Program-made: the position numbers and the translations under genes | Shown: positions 8,691 through 16,925 of the stretch, one piece after another | Layout of the letters: each line of letters starts with the position of its first letter | How positions within the stretch are numbered: the stretch's first letter is position 1 | From: an uncultured Acetatifactor sp. | Lineage (GTDB): Bacteria > Bacillota > Clostridia > Lachnospirales > Lachnospiraceae | Direction: 5' to 3' | Length of the DNA: 30,445 nt | NCBI RefSeq assembly: GCF_910585425.1 | Contig: NZ_CAJUCP010000067.1 | Span: forward strand, 1 to 30,445 | Notes under the pieces: generated by a model | The model's database searches: none | Seen by the model: only the letters and a program-made list of their open reading frames with translations | What the model was told of the DNA's origin: nothing

Positions 8691-10712
8691 ATGCTGCCGG
8701 AGGCTTTTTTGGAGAGGATGCAGGAGATGCTGGGGGAGGGATATGCGGCTTTCCTGGAAAGCTATGGGAGGGAGCATGTCCAGGGCCTGCGGCTGAATCC
8801 CGGGAAAATCGGAGCGGACGGGCGCAGCGCGGCGGAGGTGTATGGCATTCGGCCGGATGGGCGCAGTGCCGCGGAGGTGGCATGTAGTGGAGCGGCCGGG
8901 CAGTGTGCGGCGGAGGTAGCAGGCAATGGATTGGCTGGGCAGTGTGCTATGGAAGTAGCAGGCAATGTAGCGGCCGGGCAGTGTGCGGCGGAGGTAGCAG
9001 GCAATGGATTGGCTGGGCAGTGCGCAGTGGAGGTGGCAGACGATGTAGCGGCCGGGCAGTGTGCTGTGGAGGTAGCAGGCAATGTAGCGGCCGGGCAGTG
9101 TGCCGCGGAGGTAGCAGGCGCTGGGGCGGGATGCCGGGATGCCGGATTCGCCCGTCTGTCCCGGGTTCCCTGGGCGGAGGACGGCTATTATTATGAAGCG
9201 CCGGACCAGCCAGGGAAGCATCCCTTCCATGAGGCCGGGGTATACTACATCCAGGAGCCCAGCGCCATGGCCCCCGCAGGACTGCTGGATGTGCGGCCCG
9301 GGGAGCGCATCCTGGACCTGTGCGCGGCCCCGGGCGGGAAGAGCGTCCAGATAGCCGGTAAGCTGGGCGGCAGCGGTATGTTGTTCTGCAACGAGATTCA
9401 CCCGGCCCGGGCGAAGATCCTGTCGGAGAACATAGAGCGGATGGGCATCGGGAACGCCTGCGTGCTGAACGAGACGCCGGAGCGCCTGGCGGAAGCCTTT
9501 CCGGGGTATTTCGATCGTGTACTGGTGGACGCGCCCTGCTCCGGGGAGGGGATGTTCCGCAAGAGCCCGGCGGCCAGAGAGGAATGGAGCCCGGAGAACG
9601 TAAAACTCTGCGCCGGACGCCAGGACGGTATCCTGGACTGTGCCGCCGGGATGCTCCGCTCCGGCGGGCGGCTGGTATATTCCACCTGTACCTTTGCGCC
9701 AGAGGAGGACGAGGGGAGCGTCGCCAGGTTCCTGCAGCGGCATGAGGAATTCCGGATACTGCCTGTGGAGAAGGAGCGGCTGGGGCTGGAAAGCTGTGAC
9801 GGGATGCCGGATGTCCTGGACGGGGCGGATTCCGTCCCCGGCTTAGACGACACTCTGCGTCTGTGGCCCCACCGGATACGGGGAGAGGGGCATTTTGCGG
9901 CTGTGCTTGAGAAAGATGGGGCTGCCTGTGAAAATTATCGCAATACAGAATATAATTATACTGCAAAAAGCACAACGGAGGGTATGGCAAAAGGGACTGC
10001 AAAAGGAGCGGACACAAGCCTGCCGGAGGAATTCCTGCGCTTCTGCGCCGAGAATCTGCGGCTGCCGGAGTCCCCTTCGAATCAGGACCCGGCATCGGCT
10101 TTGGCAGAGGCGGGGGAGAGGGCTGGCCTGAGCGCCGGAGGACAGGCACCGGAGAGTAAGACGCAGCCGCCGGAGAATAAGGCGCAGCCGCCGGAGAGTA
10201 AGACACAACCGCCGCAGCCGGGGAGAGCGGCCGGAGAGAAGCCGCCGACCGCCGCAAAAAGGATGGCGAAGGGGAAAGCCGGAGCCGGGACGAGGGCGGC
10301 AGTGGATTCGGGAGCCGAAGAGGTGCTGCTGGGGCTGGGAAGGGCCACCGGGTTCACGGGCGCTGTCAGGTGCATGCGATTCGGGGACAATCTCTACCTG
10401 GTCCCGGCGGACATGCCCTCATTCAGGGGGCTGAAGGTGCTGCGGCCCGGCCTGCACCTGGGAGAGGTGAAGAAGAACAGGTTCGAGCCCTCCCATGCAC
10501 TGGCCCTGGCCCTGCGTCCGGCATGTGCGGCCCACGTCTGGAACCTGGATTCCGACGGGCCGGAGATTGCCGGGTATTTGGGGGGCCAGACCTTCCCGGC
10601 GGAAGGGGAGAAGGGCTGGTATCTGATATGCGCGGACGGCTTCGGCACAGGCTGGGGGAAGCTGGCCGGGGGCATTATGAAGAACCATTACCCAAGAGGC
10701 CTGCGCAGGTGA
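8691..10712 (+). CDS. RsmF/NOL1-NOP2-sun family rRNA m5C methyltransferase with repeat insertions
   Basis: This 673-residue SAM-dependent cytosine-5 RNA methyltransferase resembles RsmF (YebU), which modifies 16S rRNA. The N-terminus LPEAFLERMQEMLGEGY (2-18) and GLRLNPGKI are standard. The SAM motif DLCAAPGGKS, the DAPCSGEGMF motif and the second cysteine motif YSTCTFAPEEDEG are intact, so it is probably active. The C-terminal region (about 560-673) matches the PUA-like tail of this family (SFRGLKVLRPGLHLGEVKKN). Two features are abnormal. Residues 41-144 are eight 13-residue tandem repeats placed between the N-terminal motif and VPWAEDGYYYEA, where relatives have a short loop. A Pro/Lys/Ala-rich low-complexity stretch (about 440-545) precedes the tail. 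Relatives are about 450-480 residues long. AGGAGGGG precedes ATG 8691. Confidence 0.9.
   Translation: MLPEAFLERMQEMLGEGYAAFLESYGREHVQGLRLNPGKIGADGRSAAEVYGIRPDGRSAAEVACSGAAGQCAAEVAGNGLAGQCAMEVAGNVAAGQCAAEVAGNGLAGQCAVEVADDVAAGQCAVEVAGNVAAGQCAAEVAGAGAGCRDAGFARLSRVPWAEDGYYYEAPDQPGKHPFHEAGVYYIQEPSAMAPAGLLDVRPGERILDLCAAPGGKSVQIAGKLGGSGMLFCNEIHPARAKILSENIERMGIGNACVLNETPERLAEAFPGYFDRVLVDAPCSGEGMFRKSPAAREEWSPENVKLCAGRQDGILDCAAGMLRSGGRLVYSTCTFAPEEDEGSVARFLQRHEEFRILPVEKERLGLESCDGMPDVLDGADSVPGLDDTLRLWPHRIRGEGHFAAVLEKDGAACENYRNTEYNYTAKSTTEGMAKGTAKGADTSLPEEFLRFCAENLRLPESPSNQDPASALAEAGERAGLSAGGQAPESKTQPPENKAQPPESKTQPPQPGRAAGEKPPTAAKRMAKGKAGAGTRAAVDSGAEEVLLGLGRATGFTGAVRCMRFGDNLYLVPADMPSFRGLKVLRPGLHLGEVKKNRFEPSHALALALRPACAAHVWNLDSDGPEIAGYLGGQTFPAEGEKGWYLICADGFGTGWGKLAGGIMKNHYPRGLRR
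8811..9122 (+). repeat. Eight 39-bp in-frame tandem repeats inside the rsmF-like gene
   Basis: Eight exact-length 39-bp units encode 13 residues each, of the form GxAGQCAAEVAGN. The first two units are diverged (GADGRSAAEVYGI, RPDGRSAAEVACS). The last six are close to each other and alternate between GLAGQCA and VAAGQCA versions, which suggests duplication of a two-unit (78-bp) block. All unit lengths are multiples of three, so the reading frame is kept. Each later unit carries one cysteine. Confidence 0.93.
10149..10211 (+). repeat. Three 21-bp in-frame repeats (PESKTQP)
   Basis: Three consecutive 21-bp units encode PESKTQP, PENKAQP and PESKTQP, starting at codon 487 of the rsmF-like gene, in the low-complexity linker before its C-terminal domain. 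Confidence 0.88.
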
Positions 10713-10981
10713 GCGCCCGGGCCGTATAAGTATAGCGGGGAAACGCGGCTTCCCGCATCCGGCGGGCTGCATGTGAGCCGTATCCGGGGACAGGCTGTCA
10801 GGATTCCGCGCAACGGATGATGCAGATAGCGGCCCGGTTCGGTTGCGGAGCGGCCATGGCAGCGGGAATAGCCGCATACAGGCACGGAATTTGCAGCCGC
10901 GTTTGCGCTTCACCGGCGGTGCCTGCTGCATGGGAATCTTTTTGCCGTATGTATACAAACGAAATGAAGGATGCAGTGGAT

Positions 10982-11785
10982 ATGCTGAGTCGAATCCTGT
11001 ATGAAGACAAAGATATAATCGTGGCGTACAAGCCCGCCGGGCTTGCGGTGCAGACTGCCAGGCTGGGACAGCAGGACATGGTCAGTGAGCTGAAGAACCG
11101 CAGGGAAAAGGGCGGCAATAGTGCGGCTGCCGGGCGCGGCGAGCCCTACTTGGGACTTATCCACCGCCTGGACCAGCCCGTGGAGGGGATTCTGGCATTC
11201 GCCAGGACCAGAGCCGCCGCGGCCTCCCTCACCGGACAGCTCCGGGCCCAGGGAGACGAAGGGGGCTTTTGCAAGCACTATTACGCCGTGCTCTGCGGCG
11301 TGCCGGATTGCCGGGAAGGGCGGCTGGAAGACTATCTGTACAAACAGGCGTTGAAGAACGGAAAACATACGGATTACAGGGCGGTGATTGTAAATCCGGA
11401 TACCGCGTCAGCGGAATCCGCCCTGGGGGAAGCCGCGAAGGCCCGGCGCGCAGTCCTGGAGTACCGCATCCTGGAGCCGAATAAGGAACAGGGGCTTGCG
11501 CTGGCGGACATCCGTATCCGCACAGGCCGTTTCCACCAGATCCGGGCCCAGATGGCCCACGCGGGCCTGCCTCTTTTGGGCGACCTGAAATACGGCAGCT
11601 CGGAGGCGAGGGCGCTGGCCGCAGCCTGCGGTGTCCGGAACGTGGCCCTCTGCGCCTACAGTCTGGGCTTCGTCCATCCCGTGTCCGGGGAGAAGATGGA
11701 TTTCCGGATCAAGCCGGAGAACCCCGCTTTTTCATCTTTTCACCTTACAGAAAAGTCCGCCGCCAGACAGACATGGAATCAGTAA
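10982..11785 (+). CDS. RluA/RluD-family RNA pseudouridine synthase
   Basis: This protein of about 267 residues isomerises uridine to pseudouridine in rRNA or tRNA. It opens with ILYEDKDIIVAYKPAGLAVQT, and the catalytic aspartate is in LGLIHRLDQPVEGILAFA (HRLD motif). It also has the conserved KHYYAVLCG and RTGRFHQIRAQMAHAGLPLLGDLKYG segments. There is no S4 domain. The HRLDQPVEG variant replaces the usual HRLDxxTSG and is seen in a Clostridia subfamily. The reading frame is open back to 10817, but family length favours a start at 10982, which has AAGGA at 10967-10971, or at 10964, which has no visible ribosome binding site. The 250 bp before it hold only a GC-rich hairpin (about 10735-10756) without a T run. 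The RNA target is unknown. Confidence 0.85.
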   Translation: MLSRILYEDKDIIVAYKPAGLAVQTARLGQQDMVSELKNRREKGGNSAAAGRGEPYLGLIHRLDQPVEGILAFARTRAAAASLTGQLRAQGDEGGFCKHYYAVLCGVPDCREGRLEDYLYKQALKNGKHTDYRAVIVNPDTASAESALGEAAKARRAVLEYRILEPNKEQGLALADIRIRTGRFHQIRAQMAHAGLPLLGDLKYGSSEARALAAACGVRNVALCAYSLGFVHPVSGEKMDFRIKPENPAFSSFHLTEKSAARQTWNQ

Positions 11786-11894
11786 GGTGCCACAGGTACT
11801 TTTTTACAGTTATGATTTTCCCGAAAGCTACCATACTAATACGAGAAGCCGGTTGGGGGCGTAGGCATGGCGCGCTCCAGGTTCGCGGAAAGGC

Positions 11895-12950
11895 ATGGTG
11901 GTCGGTATGGCAGAGAAAATCAAAGAAAACAGATTCGTAGTACTGCTCCTGCTCACAGGGGCAGTTTATTTTTTCCTGAAGGTCATCACGCCGCTGACCG
12001 CGCCTGTGCTGACGGCCATGCTCTTCGTGACCATCTTCGGGCCCCTGCTCCAGAAGATGCAGAGGAAGCTGAAGATCCACAGGCAGATAGGGACATTGCT
12101 CCTGCTGCTCCTGGCCTGCGGGATCCTGGGCATATTGCTGTGGATCCTGCTCTCCTGGATCATCGGGAGCCTCCCGGGCCTGGTGGAGAGCCTGGATTCC
12201 CTGGAGGCGGAGCTGTCCGGCTTTGTCCATGACACCTGCAGCGTGGTGGGGAGAGCCCTGGGGATAGACAATCTGTACCTGGAACAGCTCCTTCTGGCCA
12301 GAATCCAGGACGCGATCGACTATTTCCAGCTACAGTTCCTGCCGGGGATGCTCTCCCAGTCCCTGGCTTATGTGAAGATGTTCGCCTCCGTGGGGGGCTT
12401 TCTGGTGACATTCCTGATAGCGGCGGTGCTGCTGGCCAAGGATTATGACGACATCATGAACCGGCTGTTGGAGCGGGAGGAATGCTATGTGTTCCTGGAG
12501 ATCGTCTGCGGCATCATACGGTACATCGCCACCTTCGTGAAGGCCCAGCTCATCATCATGAGCATCATCGGCGCGGCGGCCGCGGCGGCACTGGGCATCA
12601 GCGGGATACGGAACGGCATCCTCTGGGGGCTGCTGGCGGGATTTCTGGACGCGCTGCCCTTTATCGGCACGGGGGTGGTGCTGGTGCCCCTTTCCATACA
12701 GCAGTTCATCGGCGGAAGCTATGTCAGGGGGGCGGTGTGTCTGCTGGTGTACGTGGCGTGCATCTTCATCCGGGAGCTGCTGGAGCCCAGGCTGATCGGA
12801 AAGAAGATTGGGGTGTCCCCCATCGCGATCCTGCTGTCCATCTACGCGGGAATCAAGCTCTTCGGCATGTGGGGCATCATCGGCGGCCCTCTGGGCTTCA
12901 TCATCATCTACCAGGCTTTCATGAGCCTGGAGCGGCGCAGGGATTTCTGA
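11895..12950 (+). CDS. AI-2E transporter family (PerM/YdbI-type) membrane protein
   Basis: This protein of 351 residues (347 if ATG 11907 is used) has about eight membrane segments. Two lie near the N-terminus (VVLLLLTGAVYFFLKVITPL and a second at about 60-85), a long soluble stretch follows (about 90-150), and five or six more complete the C-terminal half. The segments GLLAGFLDALPFIGTG and LEPRLIGKKIGVSPIAILLS are hallmarks of the AI-2E/PerM family. Members have been linked to export of small molecules, autoinducer-2 or sodium, so the substrate cannot be told from sequence. It appears monocistronic. GGAAAGG precedes the first ATG closely, so the start is uncertain. Confidence 0.85.
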   Translation: MVVGMAEKIKENRFVVLLLLTGAVYFFLKVITPLTAPVLTAMLFVTIFGPLLQKMQRKLKIHRQIGTLLLLLLACGILGILLWILLSWIIGSLPGLVESLDSLEAELSGFVHDTCSVVGRALGIDNLYLEQLLLARIQDAIDYFQLQFLPGMLSQSLAYVKMFASVGGFLVTFLIAAVLLAKDYDDIMNRLLEREECYVFLEIVCGIIRYIATFVKAQLIIMSIIGAAAAAALGISGIRNGILWGLLAGFLDALPFIGTGVVLVPLSIQQFIGGSYVRGAVCLLVYVACIFIRELLEPRLIGKKIGVSPIAILLSIYAGIKLFGMWGIIGGPLGFIIIYQAFMSLERRRDF

Positions 12951-12974
12951 TTTTTTTCTCTTTTTTTTAAAACC

Positions 12975-13003
12975 TTTTCCGGGCGGGGGAGGTTATATAT
13001 AGT
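12975..13003 (+). promoter_or_regulatory. Possible promoter of the sigma-factor operon
   Basis: A -10-like TATAGT (12998-13003) lies 17 bp after TTTTCC (12975-12980) and 25 bp before the GTG start of the sigma gene. An AAAACC just upstream (12969-12974) resembles ECF-type -35 cores, so self-regulation is possible. The evidence is weak. Confidence 0.35.
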
Positions 13004-13027
13004 GAAAAGGGATACAAAGGAGCCATC

Positions 13028-13774
13028 GTGGACGAGCGTCAGTGGATTCATGCCATTCAGAAGGGGGATAAGAAATACCTTGAAGATATCGCGGAGAAGT
13101 ATTACGATGATATCTTCCGTTTCTGCGCCTTTCAGACGGGCAGCAGGGAGGAGGCCTACGACCTGGCCCAGGAGACCTTCCTGCGGTTCATCCGGTATGT
13201 GGAGAGCTATCGTGACAGGAACCTGAAAGGATATCTGCTGACCATCGCCATGAACGTGTGCAGGGACCATCTGCGGAAAAGGGGCGTGGAGGAAAGGATG
13301 ACTCTGGGGCAGGCGGACTGGGAGCGCACGGCGGACTGCGGCGGGCCGGAGGCAGGGCGGCCGCGCGGCGGCAGAGCAGCGGAAGCATGTACGGGGCAGG
13401 AGAGGAGCCGTGGCGGAGCGGGGATGGGCTGCGGGCAGGGCCACGGTGCGGGGCAGGGAGGCATCTGCCGGGATTCGGATGAGGCGCAGAGGAGGGAACG
13501 GGCCGGACAGAAGGGCGTATCGCCGGAGCCGCCGGCAGATTCCGATCCGGAACAGAGAGCGGTGGATGCGGACGTCCACCAAAGGCTGATGGAGGCTTTG
13601 GCGAAGCTGCCCCCGATGCAGAGGGAGGCCATCCTGCTGCACTATCTATACGATATGAAGTACCGGGAAATCGGGCGGCTGACGGAGGCTTCGGTGTCCA
13701 CCGTGAAGTCCCGGGTCAGGCAGGGGATGGACAGGCTGAAGGGGCTGCTGCGCAGGGAGGATTTTCTGGATTGA
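13028..13774 (+). CDS. ECF-like sigma-70 family RNA polymerase sigma factor with a long linker
   Basis: This 248-residue alternative sigma factor has region 2 at about residues 17-90 (YYDDIFRFCAFQTGSREEAYDLAQETFLRFI, shown here in pieces: YYDDIFRFC, DLAQETFLRF). Region 4 lies at about 183-240 (LPPMQREAILLHYLYDMKY and a helix-turn-helix ASVSTVKSRVRQGMDRL). Between them, residues of about 95-180 are a Gly/Arg/Glu-rich low-complexity linker, far longer than the usual 20-40 residues, which explains the length above a typical 170-190. The start is GTG 13028, with AAAGGAG at 13016-13022. It heads a four-gene operon with a membrane protein and an ABC exporter and probably controls that operon. The next gene may be its membrane anti-sigma factor. 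Confidence 0.87.
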   Translation: MDERQWIHAIQKGDKKYLEDIAEKYYDDIFRFCAFQTGSREEAYDLAQETFLRFIRYVESYRDRNLKGYLLTIAMNVCRDHLRKRGVEERMTLGQADWERTADCGGPEAGRPRGGRAAEACTGQERSRGGAGMGCGQGHGAGQGGICRDSDEAQRRERAGQKGVSPEPPADSDPEQRAVDADVHQRLMEALAKLPPMQREAILLHYLYDMKYREIGRLTEASVSTVKSRVRQGMDRLKGLLRREDFLD

Positions 13775-13822
13775 AGGGGTACGTAGAGGGCAGGGGGACT
13801 GTGCCGGTAAAAGGAGAGTGCT

Positions 13823-14614
13823 ATGGGCGATAGAAGGAAGACAGGCAGAAAGCGGGATGACGGGGGCCCTTTTATCAAGGCGGCATCCCTGGCTCCGGGG
13901 GAGGCGGGGCGGTCGCAGGCCCTGGCGGGAATACGACAGGCCGTGCAGGAAAAAACCATATACAGTCATCCGTCCCCCCGGGAGCTGCTCCTGGTGGAGC
14001 TGCGGTACATCTCCCCGGGGTTCTGGATCCTGCAGGGGAGCCTTGTGGCGCTTCTGGCGGCGCTCCTTGAGAAGACGGCGCTGGACGGGGGGGCGCTTCC
14101 CGATTATCTGCGCTGGATATCCGTGCTGGCGGCGTGGATGGGGGTGCTGGGCTGCAGCAGCCTGGGGCGGCACTTCTCCAGGGGGATGGCGGAGCTGGAG
14201 CAGAGCTGCTATTTCAACCTTCCTCAGCTTTGGACGATCCGCATGGCGCTGTCGGGGGCTGTGGACATACTGGCGCTGGTGCTTGGCAGCGGCCGGATCG
14301 CCGAGAGGACGAACCTGCCCCTTGTGCAGGTATGCGTGTATGTGCTGGTGCCCTTCGTACTCTCCAATGTGGCCGTGCTGCTGCTCTTCACGGCCCTGCG
14401 GGGCGGGCGGGGGCGCTACGGGCTGCTGGTGACGGCCCTGGCGGTGGGCCTGCTGGCGGCTGTCCCGGGCCTGGCGTCCGGCGGGGAGGCTTACGGGACA
14501 GCAAGGCTGTGGGCATGGACGGCGGCGCTGTTTGCGGGGACCGGGCTATATCTGTGGCAGCTTAAGGTGATGTACGGGAAAATCAGAAGAGGTGAGACGA
14601 TATGCTGGAACTGA
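13823..14614 (+). CDS. Hypothetical membrane protein in the sigma/ABC operon
   Basis: This 263-residue protein has a soluble N-terminus (about 60 residues, with a PRELLLVELRYISPGFW segment) and then about six hydrophobic segments: two at 68-110, two at 150-195 and two at 200-250. AAGGAG (13811-13816) precedes ATG 13823. It starts 48 bp after the sigma gene, and its end overlaps the ABC ATPase start by 13 nt, so coupling is clear. I do not recognise a named family. Position suggests a membrane anti-sigma factor or an exporter subunit; no zinc-finger anti-sigma motif is present. Confidence 0.75.
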   Translation: MGDRRKTGRKRDDGGPFIKAASLAPGEAGRSQALAGIRQAVQEKTIYSHPSPRELLLVELRYISPGFWILQGSLVALLAALLEKTALDGGALPDYLRWISVLAAWMGVLGCSSLGRHFSRGMAELEQSCYFNLPQLWTIRMALSGAVDILALVLGSGRIAERTNLPLVQVCVYVLVPFVLSNVAVLLLFTALRGGRGRYGLLVTALAVGLLAAVPGLASGGEAYGTARLWAWTAALFAGTGLYLWQLKVMYGKIRRGETICWN

Positions 14615-15468
14615 CCCTGGAGGGCGTGACAAAGAAATATGGGAGCAAGGTGGCTGTAAACGGAATTTCGTGCACCATGAACCGCGGGATATACGGGCTT
14701 CTGGGGGCCAACGGCTCCGGCAAGACCACCCTGCTGCGGATGATCTGCGGCATCCTGGAGGCCACGGAGGGCACCGTGCGCTACGGGGGCAGCGCCATCG
14801 GGAAGCTGGGGGCGGACTACAGAAGGGTCCTGGGCTATCTGCCCCAGGATTTCGGGTATTATCCGGAGTTCACCGCCAGGCGTTTTTTGCTGTACCTGGC
14901 GGCGCTGAAGGCCATCCCGAAAAATGAGGCGGAGCGGAAGGTGGAGGAGCTGCTGGAGATGGTGGAGCTTTCCGCGGTCCGGGGGAAGAAGATCAAGACC
15001 TTCTCCGGGGGGATGATCCGGCGGCTGGGAATCGCCCAGGCCCTTTTGAACGACCCGGAGATTCTGGTCCTGGATGAGCCCACGGCGGGGCTGGATCCAA
15101 AGGAGCGCATCCGTTTCCGGAATATCGTCGGTTCCCTGTCGAAGGAGCGCATCATCATCCTGTCCACCCACATCGTGTCGGACGTGGAGTACATAGCGGA
15201 CGAGATTCTCCTGATGAAGGGGGGAGAGCTGCTGGCCATGGGGGACATCGGGCGGATGCTGGAGCGGGCCAGGGGCAGGGTGTGGGAATGCGTGGTAGGC
15301 CCGGAGGAGACGGAGCGGTATCAGGCCTACTTCAACGTCAGCAGCCTGCGCAACACCCAGAAAGGCGTGAGGCTGCGCATCGTCTCCGACACCTGCCCCA
15401 TGGAGGGCGCACAGCCCGCGGATCCGGACCTGGAGGATGTGTACCTGTATCACTTCCGGGAGCAGTGA
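14602..15468 (+). CDS. ABC transporter ATP-binding protein
   Basis: This 288-residue ATPase has Walker A GANGSGKTT, the signature TFSGGMIRRLGIAQALL, Walker B ILVLDEPTAGLD and a switch-histidine segment IILSTHIVSDVEYI. It resembles the ATPases of drug or bacteriocin exporters (CcmA/NatA-like). The C-terminal 70 residues are a variable tail. It works with the membrane proteins encoded on each side. The start ATG at 14602 lies inside the end of the preceding gene and follows AGAGGTGAGACGAT, giving a GAGG ribosome binding site. Confidence 0.93.
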   Translation: MLELTLEGVTKKYGSKVAVNGISCTMNRGIYGLLGANGSGKTTLLRMICGILEATEGTVRYGGSAIGKLGADYRRVLGYLPQDFGYYPEFTARRFLLYLAALKAIPKNEAERKVEELLEMVELSAVRGKKIKTFSGGMIRRLGIAQALLNDPEILVLDEPTAGLDPKERIRFRNIVGSLSKERIIILSTHIVSDVEYIADEILLMKGGELLAMGDIGRMLERARGRVWECVVGPEETERYQAYFNVSSLRNTQKGVRLRIVSDTCPMEGAQPADPDLEDVYLYHFREQ

Positions 15469-15487
15469 GGGGGACGGCGGCTGGGGG

Positions 15488-15633
15488 GCAGGGCATGGGA
15501 AAACGCAGGCTGGCCCTGGCCAGGGGAAGGAACTGGGGCAGAGCATGGAAAAGCGTAGGCTGGCCCGGCCCTGGGGAGGAACGGCAGAGTATGGAATAGT
15601 GCAGGACGGGAGAGCCTGGGGAGCCGGGAAGGA
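15488..15633 (+). repeat. Two to three degenerate tandem repeats of about 50 bp between ABC genes
   Basis: The segment starting GCAGGGCATGG (15488) recurs as GCAGAGCATGG (15538) and again, weaker, as GCAGAGTATGG (15584). The copies share AAACGCAGGCTGGCCC / AAGCGTAGGCTGGCCC. The block fills the 173-bp gap between the ATPase and permease genes and contains no useful reading frame. It looks like a local duplication, similar in style to the coding repeats elsewhere in the window. Confidence 0.75.
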
Positions 15634-15641
15634 GGACAGGG

Positions 15642-16763
15642 ATGTTTAGGACAGAAATATACCGGATATTGTCCAGGAAAGTGGGAGTGGCCGCCATGCT
15701 GGCGGGCCTGCTGCTGTTGCTGTACATGGCCATGGGCATTACGGTGTGGGGAGAGGGACTGATCGATGAGGGAAGGATATATTACGGGGCCCGGGCCATC
15801 GCCAGGGATAAGGAGATCGCCGCCGAATTCGCAGGCCCCCTGACAGAGGACACCGTCAGGGCAATCTGGGAAAAATACGGCCCTCCGGTGAACTGCGCCA
15901 TGCGCAGCACCACCATGGAAAGCCTCCGGGCCGCGGCGGCATCGGGGGGAAATGACAACTACTGCAACCGTTTCGTGGCAGAGCATTTCGGCACCCAGGT
16001 GCAGGGAGAGGACGGGCGGATCACCTATGTGCTGGCGGATGGCTGGAACGAGAGCGCCTGCCTGGACGGGACGTATATCTTCGGGTACGCGGGCACCGGG
16101 ACTTACTGGGACAGGTTCCTGATGGCCTATGTGCTGGCCCATATCTCGATCATCGTGCTGCTGAGCCCTGTGTTCTCCGAGGATTACGCCTACCGCACGG
16201 CGGACATCATACTGCCCACGGTGAACGGCCGCTTCACCCTCTGGAGGCGCCGCATGGCCGTGGGCTGCGCCCTGGCATCGGTCTGCTACCTGCTGGCGGG
16301 CGGCAGCATCTTCCTCCAGCACATCGCCTGCTACGGCACGGAGGGCTTTGGGGTCAGCAGCAGGATTGCCGGGATGCCCATGTTCTTCGGGAAGGATTAC
16401 CTGCCCATGGGCACAGCCCTCCGGGAGCTGTATCTGTGCGGCTGGCTCTCCTCCCTGGCAGTGGCGGTGCTGACCTGCTCCGTGTCCGCCCTGTGCAGGC
16501 AGTCCTTTTCCTCGCTGGTCAGGTCCCTCCTGGTATACATAGGCCCCTATGCGTTCCTGCGGCTGGTATTGGACGCGCTGCCCATGGGAAGAATCAATGC
16601 CCTGCTGCACTATCTCTGCTACAGCACCCCCATTTCCTACCCGGGCACTTTCTCGGAGGCCCCGGGGAACGCCAGGCTGCTGCTCACCGCCATGGCGCTG
16701 GCCGTGACGCTGTCGGTGGCTGCGCTGGGGGCATACCGGTACTGCAACCATCAGGTGAGGTGA
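15642..16763 (+). CDS. ABC transporter membrane protein (permease-like)
   Basis: This 373-residue integral membrane protein has one N-terminal segment (VAAMLAGLLLLLYMAMGITVW, in part: AAMLAGLLLLLYMAMGI) and a long external loop (about 40-150). Five or so segments follow between about 160 and 370, including YVLAHISIIVLLSPVFSEDY and LLTAMALAVTLSVAALGAY. This is the layout of ABC-2-like permeases. It lies downstream of the ATPase and is inferred to form the exporter with it. GGAGGACAGGG precedes ATG 15642. No family name is certain and the substrate is unknown. Confidence 0.8.
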   Translation: MFRTEIYRILSRKVGVAAMLAGLLLLLYMAMGITVWGEGLIDEGRIYYGARAIARDKEIAAEFAGPLTEDTVRAIWEKYGPPVNCAMRSTTMESLRAAAASGGNDNYCNRFVAEHFGTQVQGEDGRITYVLADGWNESACLDGTYIFGYAGTGTYWDRFLMAYVLAHISIIVLLSPVFSEDYAYRTADIILPTVNGRFTLWRRRMAVGCALASVCYLLAGGSIFLQHIACYGTEGFGVSSRIAGMPMFFGKDYLPMGTALRELYLCGWLSSLAVAVLTCSVSALCRQSFSSLVRSLLVYIGPYAFLRLVLDALPMGRINALLHYLCYSTPISYPGTFSEAPGNARLLLTAMALAVTLSVAALGAYRYCNHQVR

Positions 16764-16925
16764 ACCGCCGCCCGGCGAAAGGCCTCCAATGGCCCCAGAC
16801 GGTGGCCTGCGCCCTCCGATTCCGGACATTTCCTTATTAAAAGCGGGCCGTGCCCCGCCGCCGGGAACAAGGCGGATATGGGCCGTGTTCCCGGGACGGG
16901 GCACCGCTTCTCCCATGAGGCGTGA

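Noticed and set aside
8811..9122. Regular repeats as a CRISPR array
   Set aside because: Units are contiguous with no unique spacers, lie within a coding frame, and no cas genes are present. The same holds for 22044-22268.
8598..10257. Long minus-strand open frames across the rsmF repeats
   Set aside because: The 39-bp units happen to be open on both strands; the plus strand carries the methyltransferase motifs.
10735..10756. Hairpin after the rsmF gene as a terminator
   Set aside because: The stem is GC-rich but there is no T run after it.
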